Shown here one piece after another: positions 8,301-17,728 of a stretch of DNA of 64,000 nucleotides (its first letter is position 1; every line of letters begins with the position of its first letter). The notes beneath the pieces were generated by a model. That model saw only the letters and a program-made list of their open reading frames with translations. It had not been told where the DNA came from and ran no database searches. Source of the DNA: Halorussus halobius (GTDB taxonomy: Archaea > Halobacteriota > Halobacteria > Halobacteriales > Haladaptataceae); assembly GCF_004765805.1 (NCBI RefSeq), contig NZ_SBIU01000004.1, positions 431,437-495,436 of the forward strand, in the 5' to 3' direction. A program made the position numbers and the translations under genes.

Positions 8301-9260
8301 TTACGTCGCCCCGAGCAGGTACGCCAGCAGCGCCTTCTGGGCGTGGAGCCGGTTCTCGGCCTGCTCCCAGACGATGGCGCTGTCGCTCTCGAGCACGTCG
8401 CCGGTTATCTCCTCGCCGCGGTGGGCCGGCAGGCAGTGCATCACGGCCGCGTCCGGGGCCGCAGCCAGCAGGTCGCCGTTCACCTGAAACCCCTCGAAGT
8501 CCCCGAGCTTCTCCTCGCGCTCGGTCTCCTCGCCCATGCTGACCCAGACGTCGGTGTACACCACGTCCGCGCCCTCGACCGCCGCCTCGGGGTCGTGGAC
8601 GACCTCGGGCGCGTCGCCCCGGTCGGCCGCGCGGGCCAGCACCTCGTCGTCGGGTCCGTAGCCCTCGGGCGTCGCCATCGTGAGGTCGAGGCCCGCCATC
8701 GCCGACCCGACCGCGAACGACTGGGCGACGTTGTTGCCGTCGCCCACCCACGCGACGCTGACGTCCTCGAAGCCATCGAAGGCCTCGTAGATGGTGAGCA
8801 GGTCCGCGAGCGTCTGGCACGGGTGGGCGTCGTCCGAGAGGCCGTTGACCACCGGGACGGTGGCGTGGTCGGCCATCGCTTCGAGCGCGCCGTGGTCGAA
8901 CACGCGGGCCATCACGGCGTCGACGTACCGCGAGAGCACCCGTGCGGTGTCGGCGACGGGTTCGCCGTGGTCGAGGTGGGTCGCGTCCGGCCCGAGGAAG
9001 ACGGCGTGGCCGCCGAGCTGGGTCATCCCGACCTCGAACGAGACCCGGGTCCGGGTGCTGGGCTTCTCGAAGAGCATGGCGAGGCTCCGGTCGGGCAGAC
9101 TGACGTAGGACTCGCCTCGCTTCCGGGCGACCTTCATGTCCGCAGCGGTCGAGAGAACCGCCGCGAGGTCGTCGTCCGAGAGGTCGTCGACGTCGAGCAG
9201 CGAGTCGGGAGGTGATTCGTCGGTCGAGTTCGGCATGGTCTGGATGGCGCGTTCGGTCAT
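8301..9260 (-). CDS. argF: Ornithine carbamoyltransferase
   Basis: The product (319 residues from the ATG at 9260) catalyses carbamoyl phosphate plus ornithine to citrulline. The carbamoyl-phosphate motif EKPSTRTRVSFEVGM, the HPCQTLADLLTI segment and the ornithine-side HCLPAHRGEEI motif are all present. The ATG at 9260 overlaps the upstream stop as ATGA, favouring this start by coupling. An internal ATG at 9236 (MPNSTDESPP) would remove eight residues and cannot be excluded. It is the last gene of the nine-gene arginine cluster. Confidence 0.95.
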   Translation of the reverse strand: MTERAIQTMPNSTDESPPDSLLDVDDLSDDDLAAVLSTAADMKVARKRGESYVSLPDRSLAMLFEKPSTRTRVSFEVGMTQLGGHAVFLGPDATHLDHGEPVADTARVLSRYVDAVMARVFDHGALEAMADHATVPVVNGLSDDAHPCQTLADLLTIYEAFDGFEDVSVAWVGDGNNVAQSFAVGSAMAGLDLTMATPEGYGPDDEVLARAADRGDAPEVVHDPEAAVEGADVVYTDVWVSMGEETEREEKLGDFEGFQVNGDLLAAAPDAAVMHCLPAHRGEEITGDVLESDSAIVWEQAENRLHAQKALLAYLLGAT

Positions 9261-10318
9261 TCTTCGAGGTCCTCGCAGACGCGTTTCAGGACCGCGATGG
9301 AGCGGTCGAACGCCGCGAGGTCGAGGCGTTCGTTCGGCGCGTGGTCCAACTCGGAGTCGCCGGGACCGTAGGTCGCCATCGGGCAGTCCCACGCCCCGGC
9401 GTAGAGGTTCATGTCGCTGGTGCCCGTCTTTCGGAGGAGTCGGGGGTCGCCCCCGACTCGTCGAATCCCGACCCGGAACGCTCGGCCGACCTCGGTTCGC
9501 GGGCTCTCCATCACGGGTGGAATCGGCTCGCGCCACTCGATTTCGCCCGACTCGACCGCGCCCTCGACCGTCTCGCGGATGTCGGCCGCCGACTCGCCGG
9601 GCGGAATCCGGAACTGGGCCTCGACGCCCGCCTCGACCGAGAGGCCGTCGGCAGCGGTGCCGCCCTCGAACGAGACGGGTTTGGCGGTGACCTGCTCGAA
9701 GACGGGCGTCTCGGCGTCGCTCCCGCCGACCTCGAACGCGTCGGCCACCCGCGACCACCACGCCATCGCGGTCTGAATCGCGTTGGGTTCGGGACGGGAG
9801 GTGTGGGCCGAGTCGGTCTCGACCGCGTACTCCCCGGCGAGGAACCCCCGGTAGCCCAGGGTCACGCCGTCCCAGCCGGAGGGTTCGCCGTTGACCACCG
9901 CGTCGGGGGCCTCGCGGTCCGCGACGAGGTGGCGCGCGCCCCGGGAGTCGGTCTCCTCGCCGACCACGCCGGCGAAGCTGACCCCGGTTGCGACCGCGGC
10001 CGCCGCCATCGCCGCGAGCGGCCCCGTGGCGTCGACGCTGCCCCGGCCCCACAGTTCCTCGATTCCGTCCTCGGACGCCTCGACCCGCACCGGAATCTCG
10101 CCCGGCACGGTGTCGATGTGCGAGGTCAGCAGGACCGAGTCGTCGGCGGGCGCGCGGACGTTGCCCACCTCGTCGAGCCAGACCTCGCGGCCCGCGTCCT
10201 CGAAGAAGGCCGCGAGGCGTTCCGCGGCCTCGCGTTCCTCGCCGGTGGGCGAGGGAATCGACACGAGGTCTTCGAGCAGGTCGCGGGCGTCCTCGTCGGG
10301 GGCCACTTCGGCGCTCAC
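9257..10318 (-). CDS. lysK: LysW-ornithine/lysine hydrolase (M20 family)
   Basis: The 353-residue metallopeptidase-like enzyme releases ornithine (or lysine) from the carrier LysW after the amino transfer step. Motifs: LLTSHIDTVPG with a metal histidine and aspartate, GRGSVDATGPL, GVVGEETDSRGARHL with the catalytic glutamates, and TGTSDMNLYA near the C-terminus. I start at the GTG at 10318 (VSAEVAPDE), which overlaps the argD stop as GTGA; longer readings only run into the shadow of argD. It occupies the position of argE in the cluster. Confidence 0.92.
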   Translation of the reverse strand: MSAEVAPDEDARDLLEDLVSIPSPTGEEREAAERLAAFFEDAGREVWLDEVGNVRAPADDSVLLTSHIDTVPGEIPVRVEASEDGIEELWGRGSVDATGPLAAMAAAAVATGVSFAGVVGEETDSRGARHLVADREAPDAVVNGEPSGWDGVTLGYRGFLAGEYAVETDSAHTSRPEPNAIQTAMAWWSRVADAFEVGGSDAETPVFEQVTAKPVSFEGGTAADGLSVEAGVEAQFRIPPGESAADIRETVEGAVESGEIEWREPIPPVMESPRTEVGRAFRVGIRRVGGDPRLLRKTGTSDMNLYAGAWDCPMATYGPGDSELDHAPNERLDLAAFDRSIAVLKRVCEDLEE

Positions 10319-11454
10319 GCCGACACCTCCGCGAGCGCCGCGCCGAGCGCGTCGATTACCTCGTCGGCGTGGGACTGCTCGACGGTCAGCGGCGGGAGCA
10401 GGCGAACGACCGACCGTCCCGCCGGGAGCGCCAGAACGCCGTGGTTCATCGCCAGCCGCTTCAGGACGGCGTTCGCGCCGCGCCCGACCTCCACGCCGAC
10501 CAGCAGGCCCTCGCCCCGGACCGTGCGAATCGGTAACTCGGGACCCCTCAGTTTCGACTGGAGATGCTCCCCGACTTCGGCCGCGTTCGCCGGCAGGTCC
10601 TCGTCGGCGAGTACCGACAGCGTGGCCTCGGCCGCCGCGCTGACGACCGGCCCGCCCGAGAACGTCGAGCCGTGCGGGCCCGCGTCCTCGGCGACCCAGT
10701 CCGCACAGAGGGTCGCCGCGACCGGGAGCCCGCCGCCCAGCCCCTTCGCCGACGTGAGCACGTCGGGGGTCACGCCGCGCTTCTCGCAGGCCCAGAGCGC
10801 GCCGGTCCGGCCGAGTCCGGTCTGTATCTCGTCGAATATCAGCGCCGCGCCGGTGTCGTCGGCGGCCTCGCGCGCCGCCTGCAAGTAGCCCTCGGGCGCG
10901 GGGTTGACGCCGCCCTCGCCCTGAATCGGTTCGAGCAGGACCGCGGCCGTCTCGTCGTCGACGGCCTCGGCGAGCGCCGCCTCGTCGCCGTACGGGACGA
11001 ACTCGACGCCGCCCGCGAGCGGTTCGAAGGGCGTCCTGTACTTGGGCTTCCACGTCGCCGCGAGCGACCCCATCGTCCGGCCGTGGAAGCCGTCGCGGGC
11101 CGCGACTATCTTCGAGTCGCCGGTCGCGCTCCGGGCGAACTTGAGCGCGGCCTCGTTGGCCTCGGTGCCGGAGTTGCAGAGCCAGACGTCGTCGAGGTCG
11201 CCGGGCGCGACCGCCGCCAGCTTGTCGTAGAGGCCGTCGCGGGCCGCGTTGGGGTAGCTGGCCTGCACGAACGTCAGCCGCTCGACCTGCGATTGGACCG
11301 CCGAGACGACCTCGGGGTGGCAGTGGCCCACCGCCGCGACCCCGTAGCTCGCGCCGAAGTCGAGGTACTCGGTCCCGTCGCCGTCGTAGAGGTGGACGCC
11401 CTCGCCGCGCTCGATGCGGATCGGTTTCTCGGAGTAGACGAAGCCGCCGGTCAC
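10315..11454 (-). CDS. argD: Acetylornithine/LysW-aminotransferase
   Basis: The 379-residue class III PLP aminotransferase turns the LysW-bound glutamate semialdehyde to LysW-ornithine. Key sites are the phosphate-binding NSGTEANEAALKFAR near 100, LIFDEIQTGLGRTG with the PLP aspartate, and the Schiff-base lysine in TSAKGLGGGLPV. It lies 28 bases after argB and overlaps the hydrolase gene by 4 bases. Dual use for lysine cannot be excluded, but all neighbours here are arginine genes. Confidence 0.94.
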   Translation of the reverse strand: MTGGFVYSEKPIRIERGEGVHLYDGDGTEYLDFGASYGVAAVGHCHPEVVSAVQSQVERLTFVQASYPNAARDGLYDKLAAVAPGDLDDVWLCNSGTEANEAALKFARSATGDSKIVAARDGFHGRTMGSLAATWKPKYRTPFEPLAGGVEFVPYGDEAALAEAVDDETAAVLLEPIQGEGGVNPAPEGYLQAAREAADDTGAALIFDEIQTGLGRTGALWACEKRGVTPDVLTSAKGLGGGLPVAATLCADWVAEDAGPHGSTFSGGPVVSAAAEATLSVLADEDLPANAAEVGEHLQSKLRGPELPIRTVRGEGLLVGVEVGRGANAVLKRLAMNHGVLALPAGRSVVRLLPPLTVEQSHADEVIDALGAALAEVSA

Positions 11455-11482
11455 GTCACCACCTCCCGGTCGGTGGCCGGGG

Positions 11483-12445
11483 TCATCTGACCGCCCCCGG
11501 TTGGAAGGTGGTACCGTGGCCGGTCCGGGCGACCGTGATGGGGTCGCGGTTGTTCGCGTCCGCGACGGTGACCGAGGCCGCGCCGCCCTCCAGCGCCTCG
11601 ACGGCCGCCATCACTTTCTTCGTCATGAACCCCTCGGCGGCGTCCTCGACGGCCGCCAAGTCCGCCGGCGTCTCGACCGATTCGACCAGCGTGTCGGGGT
11701 CGTCGGGGTCGGCCAGCACGCCGGGCACGTCGGTCAACACGACCAACTCGCCGCCCAGCGCGGCCGCGACGGCGGCGGCCGCGCGGTCGGCGTCGGCGTT
11801 GACCGGCGTGAACTCGGTCGTGCTCCCGTCGCCGTCCGCGCCGAGCATCGGCACCGTCACGACCGGGACGTAGTCGTCGGCCAGTAAGGTCTCCAGCAGG
11901 TCGGCGTTGACCGACTCGACTTTGCCGGAGTGGTCGCCCCGGCGAATCTTCTTCCGGCCGTCCTCGACGACCTTCACGGCGGACTTGCGCGGGCCGGTCA
12001 GCAGTTGCCCGTCCGCGCCCGACAGCCCCACGGCGTTCACGCCCTCGTTCTGGAGCGCGGCCACGAGGTCGGTGTTGAGTTTGCCGGGCAACACCATCTC
12101 GAACGCCTCCATCGCGGTCTCGTCGGTGAACCGGCCCACGACGCCGCCGGGCGTCTCGACGTACTCCGGTTCCTCGCCGAGGCGTTCGAGCGCGTCGTCG
12201 ACCGCCGTCGACCCGCCGTGGACGACCACCACGTCTTCGCCGTTCGCGGTGAGGTGGGCCACGTCCGCGAGCGCGCCCGCCGGGTCGACGGCTCGCGCGC
12301 CGCCGATCTTGACCACGACGGGACGGTCGTCTTCGTCGTCACCGCCCGCGACGCCGCCGTCAGTCCGCAGGCCGTCGTCTCCGAGGTCGTTGTCTATCAA
12401 CTGCTCGTGGGCCTCGCGCAGGTCGTCGTTCGCGTACTCGGTCAT
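11483..12445 (-). CDS. argB: LysW-glutamate / acetylglutamate kinase
   Basis: The 320-residue amino-acid kinase phosphorylates the side-chain carboxylate of glutamate carried by LysW. Motifs include VVKIGGARAVDPAG, VVVHGGSTAVDDAL and the late FMTKKVMAAVEAL lysine segment. A glycine-rich, acidic N-terminal extension of about 40 residues (ELIDNDLGDDGLRT and onward) precedes the kinase core, which is longer than in typical family members; the true start could be further in. The ATG at 12445 overlaps the argC stop as ATGA. Confidence 0.9.
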   Translation of the reverse strand: MTEYANDDLREAHEQLIDNDLGDDGLRTDGGVAGGDDEDDRPVVVKIGGARAVDPAGALADVAHLTANGEDVVVVHGGSTAVDDALERLGEEPEYVETPGGVVGRFTDETAMEAFEMVLPGKLNTDLVAALQNEGVNAVGLSGADGQLLTGPRKSAVKVVEDGRKKIRRGDHSGKVESVNADLLETLLADDYVPVVTVPMLGADGDGSTTEFTPVNADADRAAAAVAAALGGELVVLTDVPGVLADPDDPDTLVESVETPADLAAVEDAAEGFMTKKVMAAVEALEGGAASVTVADANNRDPITVARTGHGTTFQPGAVR

Positions 12446-13515
12446 GGACTTCCCACCGGGTGGAGTCCCGAAAATTCGAGTCCGGCCGTCTCCTCGACGC
12501 CGAGCGCGAGGTTGGCGGCGTGGACCGCCTGCCCGGCCGTCCCCTTCACCAGATTGTCGATGGCGCTGAAGACGACCACGCGCTCGTTGCCGGGGTCGAG
12601 TTCGAAGCCGACTTCGGCCGTGTTCGTCCCCGCGACCGCTTTGGGTTCGGGGTAGCGATACACGCCCGACCCGCCCGACTGGAGCCGGACGAACGGTTCG
12701 TCGTCGTAGGCCTCGCGGAAGGCTCCCCAGAGGTCGCCCGTCGAGACGGCCGACTCCGGGAAGACGTGACAGGTCGCGGCCGCCCCGCGAACCATGTCCA
12801 CGGCGTGAGCCGTGAAGGAGACCGAGGCTCCGAGCTCCTGTTGTATCTCGGCCTCGTGGCGGTGGCCGGTCGGGGCGTAGGGCCGCACCACGCCCGACCG
12901 CTCGGGGTGGCTGGAGGCCGCGCCGCCGCCCGCACCGCCCTCCGAGGAGCCGACCTTCACGTCGGCCACCACGTCCGAGTCGCCGTCCAGAATCCCCGCC
13001 TCGAACAGCGGGTACAGCCCCAGAATCGTCGCGGTGGCGTTACAGCCCCCGGCCGCGATCAGGTCCGCACCCGGCAGGTCCTCCCGGTGGAGTTCCGGCA
13101 GGGCGTACACCGCCTCGTCCAGATACTCGGGCGCGTCGTGGCCGTCGTACCACTCCTCGTACTGGGCCTCGGTGTCGAGTCGGAAGTCCGCGCTGAGGTC
13201 GACCACGAGGTCGGCGACCTCGTAGAACTCGTCGATTTGGCCCATCGAGACGCCGTGGGGCGTCGCGGCGAACAGCACGTCCACCGAGTCGAGGTCGCCC
13301 GGGTCCGAAAAGCGCAGGTCGGTCCCGCGCAGGTTGGGGTGGACCGAGCCGACCGACTTGCCGGCGTACTGCCGGCTGGTCGCCTCGGCGATATCGAAGT
13401 TGGGGTGGCCCGCGAGCAGGCGCAGGAGTTCCCCGCCCGCGAAGCCGGAGCCGCCGACCACGGTGGCCCCGAGGGTTTCGCCCGCGTCGTCGCGCGACCG
13501 GGCCTGGGCGGCCAT
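12442..13515 (-). CDS. argC: LysW-glutamyl-phosphate reductase
   Basis: The 357-residue NADPH-dependent reductase reduces the acyl phosphate to the semialdehyde. Visible are the Rossmann glycine motif ATVVGGSGFAGGELLRLL, the active-site cysteine in IAAGGCNATATILGLYPL, and HRHEAEIQQELG. I start at the ATG at 13515 (MAAQARSRDD), which touches the argX stop; the longer open frame upstream is only a shadow of argX. It lies between argX and argB in the arginine cluster. Confidence 0.94.
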   Translation of the reverse strand: MAAQARSRDDAGETLGATVVGGSGFAGGELLRLLAGHPNFDIAEATSRQYAGKSVGSVHPNLRGTDLRFSDPGDLDSVDVLFAATPHGVSMGQIDEFYEVADLVVDLSADFRLDTEAQYEEWYDGHDAPEYLDEAVYALPELHREDLPGADLIAAGGCNATATILGLYPLFEAGILDGDSDVVADVKVGSSEGGAGGGAASSHPERSGVVRPYAPTGHRHEAEIQQELGASVSFTAHAVDMVRGAAATCHVFPESAVSTGDLWGAFREAYDDEPFVRLQSGGSGVYRYPEPKAVAGTNTAEVGFELDPGNERVVVFSAIDNLVKGTAGQAVHAANLALGVEETAGLEFSGLHPVGSP

Positions 13516-14381
13516 CAGACCGCCACCTCCGGTTTCGCGTCGGCCTTCGTCTCCAGCCAGTCGACCACGGCGGCGGGCACGTCGACCTCGACCGCGTCGT
13601 TGAGCGCCTTGAACTCGACCGTGTGGTTGACCTCGTGGACGGTGTAGGAGTCGCCCGTCTCCATCAGGTCGACCCCGAGCAGGCCGCCGCCGACCGCGTC
13701 GCTGGCCTGCTTCACGAGTCGCTCGGCCTCGTCGTCGAGTTTGAACCCGTCGGTGTCCGCGCCCTTCGCGGCGTTGGTGAGCCAGTGGTCCGACGAGCGG
13801 GCCATCGCCGCGACGGGTTCGCCGTCGGTGGCGACCACGCGGATGTCGCGGCCGGGCTTGTCGACGAACTCCTGGACGTAGAACACCTTGTGCTCGTAGT
13901 GGCCCAGCGTGGCCTTGTGTTCCAGAATCGCCTCGGCGGCGCTCCGGGACTCTATCTTGGCCATCAGCCGACCCCACGACCCGATGACGGGCTTGAGGAC
14001 GCAGGGGTAGCCGAACTTCTCGATGCTCTCGAGCGCCGACTCCGTGGTGAACGACACCTCGGTCGCGGGCGTGGGCACGCCGGCCCCCGCGAGCGCGAGG
14101 CTGTTTTGCACCTTGTCCGAGCAGGTCTCGGCGGTCTCGGGCGAGTTGACGACCGGAATCCCGTACGCCTCGCAAAAGCGCGTGGCGTACCGGCTCCGAC
14201 TCGTGGCCAGACACCGGTCGACCACGAGGTCGAGGTCCGCGAACACCTCGGGGGCCTCGGTCAGTCCGAACCGGACGTCGCGCACGTCTATCTTCACCAC
14301 GTCGTGGCCGCGCTCGCGCAGCTCCGAGAGGAGCAGCTTCTCGTCCTTCCGAATCCGGGAGTAGAGCAGTCCGAGCTGCAA
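13515..14381 (-). CDS. argX: Glutamate-LysW ligase
   Basis: The 288-residue ATP-grasp enzyme of the RimK/LysX family joins glutamate to the C-terminal glutamate of LysW, starting LysW-dependent ornithine synthesis. Motifs are LGLLYSRIRKDEKLLL at the N-terminus, VLKPVIGSWGRLMAKI for ATP binding, and VHEVNHTVEFK at the C-terminus with Mg ligands. Family members begin near the LGLLYSR segment. The fitting start is TTG at 14381, one base after the lysW stop; an in-frame ATG further up falls inside lysW in another frame. A TTG start is uncommon and may keep its level below LysW. Confidence 0.92.
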   Translation of the reverse strand: MQLGLLYSRIRKDEKLLLSELRERGHDVVKIDVRDVRFGLTEAPEVFADLDLVVDRCLATSRSRYATRFCEAYGIPVVNSPETAETCSDKVQNSLALAGAGVPTPATEVSFTTESALESIEKFGYPCVLKPVIGSWGRLMAKIESRSAAEAILEHKATLGHYEHKVFYVQEFVDKPGRDIRVVATDGEPVAAMARSSDHWLTNAAKGADTDGFKLDDEAERLVKQASDAVGGGLLGVDLMETGDSYTVHEVNHTVEFKALNDAVEVDVPAAVVDWLETKADAKPEVAV

Positions 14382-14382
14382 T

Positions 14383-14547
14383 CTACTCCCCCCAGTCCTC
14401 TTCGAGCTCCGGGGCTCGGTCGAGGACTGGCGGGTTCTGGTCGACGACTTCCAGCTCCGCACCGCAGGTCGTGCAGTCGACTATCTCTCCTACCTCTGCC
14501 GAATCGTGCAGGGCCACGTCCGCCCCGCACTCGACGCATTCTGTCAT
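14383..14547 (-). CDS. lysW: LysW amino-group carrier protein
   Basis: The 54-residue carrier was read directly: ATG at 14547, TAG at 14385-14383. It starts MTECVECGADVALHDSAEVG and ends EEDWGE. The CxxC pairs (CVECG, CTTCG) form a zinc ribbon and the terminal EDWGE is the family hallmark whose last glutamate accepts the substrate. Carried intermediates are protected from cyclisation. It is first of the LysW module and immediately followed by its ligase argX. A TATA-like segment at about 14590-14606 (GTTTAATTTACATAG) could be a second promoter within the cluster. Confidence 0.95.
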   Translation of the reverse strand: MTECVECGADVALHDSAEVGEIVDCTTCGAELEVVDQNPPVLDRAPELEEDWGE

Positions 14548-14718
14548 CGTACCCCTTCGTACCCCGCGTTACTACTTAAACCCATCGAACTTATCGTTTA
14601 ATTTACATAGCTCGGAGTCGGCTCTAATCGCGTGACGGGCAGAATTCCGCATCAATCCGAACCGCGTCGTCGGCTCGGCTGGTATATAAGTGTGGTCCCG
14701 GACGGGACCGGCGGCGGC

Positions 14719-16176
14719 TCAGTCAAACTGACTCACCTCCGCGCGGCGTTTCTCGTCGGCGCTCGCCAGCGCGTCGCGCTCGGTCGCCAGTGCGTCGGCG
14801 TCGGCGGCGAGCGAGTCCTCGACCGCCGAGAGCCGCCCCGCCACCGCGTCGGGCGCGGGGCCGCCCGCCGAGTCCCGGGCCGCCACGCTGGCGGCGGGGT
14901 CGAGCGCGGCTTCGACCGCCTCGCGCTCGACGTACGCCGACAGCGAGTCGCCGAGGACCTCCTCGGCGGCCGCGTCGAGCGCGGCGTAGTCGTCGCCTTC
15001 CTCCGCGGCCTCGGCGACCAACTCGTGGGCCGTCCGGAAGGGAATCCCCTGCATCGCCAGCAGGTCGGCGACCCCGGTCGCGGTCGAGAACCCCTCGCCC
15101 GCCGCCTCGGCGAGCGCGGCCTCGTCCCACGTCGCGGTCGCGACCGCGCCGGCCGCGACCTCGACCGCCTCGGTCACGGCGTCGACGCTCTCCCACGCGT
15201 GGGGCGTCGCCGTCTGGAGGTCGCGGTTGTACGCCCGGGGCAGGCCCTTCAGCGTCGTGAGCAGGCCGTTCAGCCCGGCCGCCGCGTCGCCGGCGGTCGC
15301 CCGCACGAGTTCGAGCGTGTCGGGGTTCTTCTTCTGAGGCATGATGGAGGAGGTCGAGGAGTAGTCGTCCGACAGCTCGACGACCCCGTCCTTCGAGAAC
15401 CCAACGAGGTCCTCGGCGAGCCCCGAGACGGTCGTCGCGAGGTTCGCGAGCGCCGCGACGACCTCCACGAGGAAGTCGCGAGTCGAGACCGCGTCCATCG
15501 AGTTCGAGACGACGCCGTCGAATCCGAGCAGTTCGGCGGTGCGCTCGCGGTCCACGTCGAACGGCGTGCCCGCGAACGCGGCCGCGCCGAGCGGCGACCG
15601 GTTGACCCGGGCGTAGGCGTCGAACAGCCGGGCGGTGTCGCGCGCGACCGCCTGCTCGTACGACAGCAGGTAGTGGGCGACGGTCGTGGGCTGGGCGGGC
15701 TGGAGGTGGGTGTAGCCGGGCATCACGGTGTCGACGTGGTCCTCGGCGACCTCGGCCAGCGCCTCGCGGAGCGCGACGGTCGCCTCGACGGCGGCCAGTA
15801 CGTCCTCGCGCAGGCGATACCGGATGCAGGTCGCCACCTCGTCGTTGCGCGACCGCGCGGTGTGCATCTTCCCGCCCACGTCGCCCGCCCGCGAGACGAC
15901 CGCCGTCTCGATGGCGGCGTGGACGTCCTCGCCCTCGGGCAGGGCGTCGAAGCCCGCGCTCTCCACGTCGTCGAGCGCCGAGAGAATCGCGGCGGCCTCG
16001 TCGTCGCCGACGATGCCCTGCTCGGCGAGCATCACGACGTGCGCGCGGTCGACCGCGAGGTCGGCCGCGAAGATGCGCTCGTCGGCCGCGAGGCTGGAGA
16101 GGAACCCGCGAGCGGGGCCGCCGCTGAAGCGGTCGCGGCGCACCACGTCGCCCTCGGATTCGCTCCCCTCCGTCAT
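14719..16176 (-). CDS. argH: Argininosuccinate lyase
   Basis: The 485-residue enzyme of the fumarase/aspartase superfamily splits argininosuccinate into arginine and fumarate. The signature SSIMPQKKNPDTLELVRA is complete and near residue 275. HTARSRNDEVAT and PGYTHLQPAQP are the other conserved active-site blocks. The C-terminal region is alanine- and acidic-rich. Only one base separates its ATG from the argG stop, so the two are surely co-transcribed. A 170-base gap follows before lysW. Confidence 0.95.
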   Translation of the reverse strand: MTEGSESEGDVVRRDRFSGGPARGFLSSLAADERIFAADLAVDRAHVVMLAEQGIVGDDEAAAILSALDDVESAGFDALPEGEDVHAAIETAVVSRAGDVGGKMHTARSRNDEVATCIRYRLREDVLAAVEATVALREALAEVAEDHVDTVMPGYTHLQPAQPTTVAHYLLSYEQAVARDTARLFDAYARVNRSPLGAAAFAGTPFDVDRERTAELLGFDGVVSNSMDAVSTRDFLVEVVAALANLATTVSGLAEDLVGFSKDGVVELSDDYSSTSSIMPQKKNPDTLELVRATAGDAAAGLNGLLTTLKGLPRAYNRDLQTATPHAWESVDAVTEAVEVAAGAVATATWDEAALAEAAGEGFSTATGVADLLAMQGIPFRTAHELVAEAAEEGDDYAALDAAAEEVLGDSLSAYVEREAVEAALDPAASVAARDSAGGPAPDAVAGRLSAVEDSLAADADALATERDALASADEKRRAEVSQFD

Positions 16177-16177
16177 C

Positions 16178-17464
16178 TCACTCGCCCTCGCTCGTCGAGG
16201 CGTCTTGGGCCTCGCTCTCGCCGCTGCCGTCGGCCAGCAGTTCCTCCTTCTTGGCCTCGGCGTCGGCCGCGACCGCGTTGGCCAGCCGCGACTGGAAGCC
16301 GTGGTACTTGGCGACGCCCGTCGCGTCCTCCTGGGCGATGCCGTCGACCGACTCCGTGTTGAACGAGGCCGCCGACTCCGAGTACACCGCGTAGTCGCTC
16401 TCGCGGGCGACCGGGCGGGCCTGCCCGCCCTCGAACTTGATGGTCACGGTGCCCGTGACCTTCTGCTGGGTGGCCTCGACGAACCCGTCGAGTGCGTCCA
16501 CGAGCGGTGCCGACAGCAGACCCTCGTAAGCCTTCTCGGCCCACTGGGCGTCGACCTGCTTCTTGAACGCGCGCTCCTCCTCGGTCAGGACGAGTCCTTC
16601 GAGCGCCTCGTGGGCGTTCAGGAGGGTGGTCGCGCCGGGGTGCTCGTAGTTCTCGCGGACTTTCAGGCCGAGCATGCGGTCTTCCATCATGTCCGAGCGC
16701 CCGACCCCGTAGCTGCCCGCGAGGTCGTTGAGGTACTCGATGAGCTGGACCGCGGGCAGCTCCTCGCCGTCGAGCGCGACGGGGTAGCCGTCCTCGAAGG
16801 CGATATCGACGGTCTCGAACGCGCCGTCCGCGGGCGCGTTCTCGCCCGGCGCGTCGGTCCACTCGTAGATGTCCTCGGGCGGGACGTAGCCGGGGTCTTC
16901 GAGGTCGGCACCCTCGACCGACCGGCTCCAGAGGTTGGTGTCGATGGACCAGTCGCCCTCGTTGCCGCCCTCGACCGGGAGGTCCTTCTCGGCGGCGTAC
17001 TCCATCTCCCACTCGCGGGTCAGCCCGAGTTCGCGGACGGGCGCGATTACGTCGAGGTCCGAGTCGCGCCACACCGCCTCGAACCGGAGCTGGTCGTTGC
17101 CCTTGCCGGTGCAGCCGTGTGCGATGGCGTCACAGCCCTGCTCTTGGGCCACGTCGAGGATGGCCTCGGCGATGACCGGACGCGCCAGGGCCGTACCCAG
17201 CGGATAGCCCTGGTACGTGGCGTTGGCCTTGACCGCGTCGAGGCACTGCTCGGCGAACTCGCTTTTGGCGTCGATTACGTAGTGGTCGAGGTCGAGCGCG
17301 TCGGCGGTCTCCTCGGCCTCGTCGAACTCCTCGGCGGGCTGGCCGACGTCGACGGTGACGCCGATGACCTCGTCGTAGCCGTACTCCTCTTCGAGCAGCG
17401 GGACGCAGACCGTGGTGTCGAGCCCGCCCGAGAAGGCGAGCGCGACGGTGGATTGTGTCGTCAT
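16178..17464 (-). CDS. argG: Argininosuccinate synthase
   Basis: The 428-residue enzyme uses ATP to join citrulline and aspartate. The N-terminal PP-loop VALAFSGGLDTTVCVPLL binds ATP, and HGCTGKGNDQLRFE, SIDTNLWSRS and EDRMLGLKVRENYEHP are the conserved substrate sites. The C-terminus carries a 30-residue acidic, Glu/Ala/Ser-rich tail not needed for catalysis. It is the first gene of the arginine cluster and has a 380-base upstream region with a palindromic candidate operator (17729-17750). Confidence 0.96.
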   Translation of the reverse strand: MTTQSTVALAFSGGLDTTVCVPLLEEEYGYDEVIGVTVDVGQPAEEFDEAEETADALDLDHYVIDAKSEFAEQCLDAVKANATYQGYPLGTALARPVIAEAILDVAQEQGCDAIAHGCTGKGNDQLRFEAVWRDSDLDVIAPVRELGLTREWEMEYAAEKDLPVEGGNEGDWSIDTNLWSRSVEGADLEDPGYVPPEDIYEWTDAPGENAPADGAFETVDIAFEDGYPVALDGEELPAVQLIEYLNDLAGSYGVGRSDMMEDRMLGLKVRENYEHPGATTLLNAHEALEGLVLTEEERAFKKQVDAQWAEKAYEGLLSAPLVDALDGFVEATQQKVTGTVTIKFEGGQARPVARESDYAVYSESAASFNTESVDGIAQEDATGVAKYHGFQSRLANAVAADAEAKKEELLADGSGESEAQDASTSEGE

Positions 17465-17728
17465 TGTGGTGTCGTGATTTCGGGTGTCGTGGTTTCGCAG
17501 CGGTTCGGAAGCGATACGGGTCGCGTCGAGCGGGACGCGACCGGCCGAGTCGGAGTGAGGATAAGATGGGGTCTACAGGGACCCCGGTCGTCGTCGCGGG
17601 GCGAGAACGAGGGTGGACGCGCGGCTCCCGACGAGCGCGGGCACTCCGGAACCGCGAGACCGTGTCATCACCAGTAGCTTCTGGCCCCGAGGATTTAAAC
17701 TCTTTCGGCGAGGCAAGGTTTGCAACCC

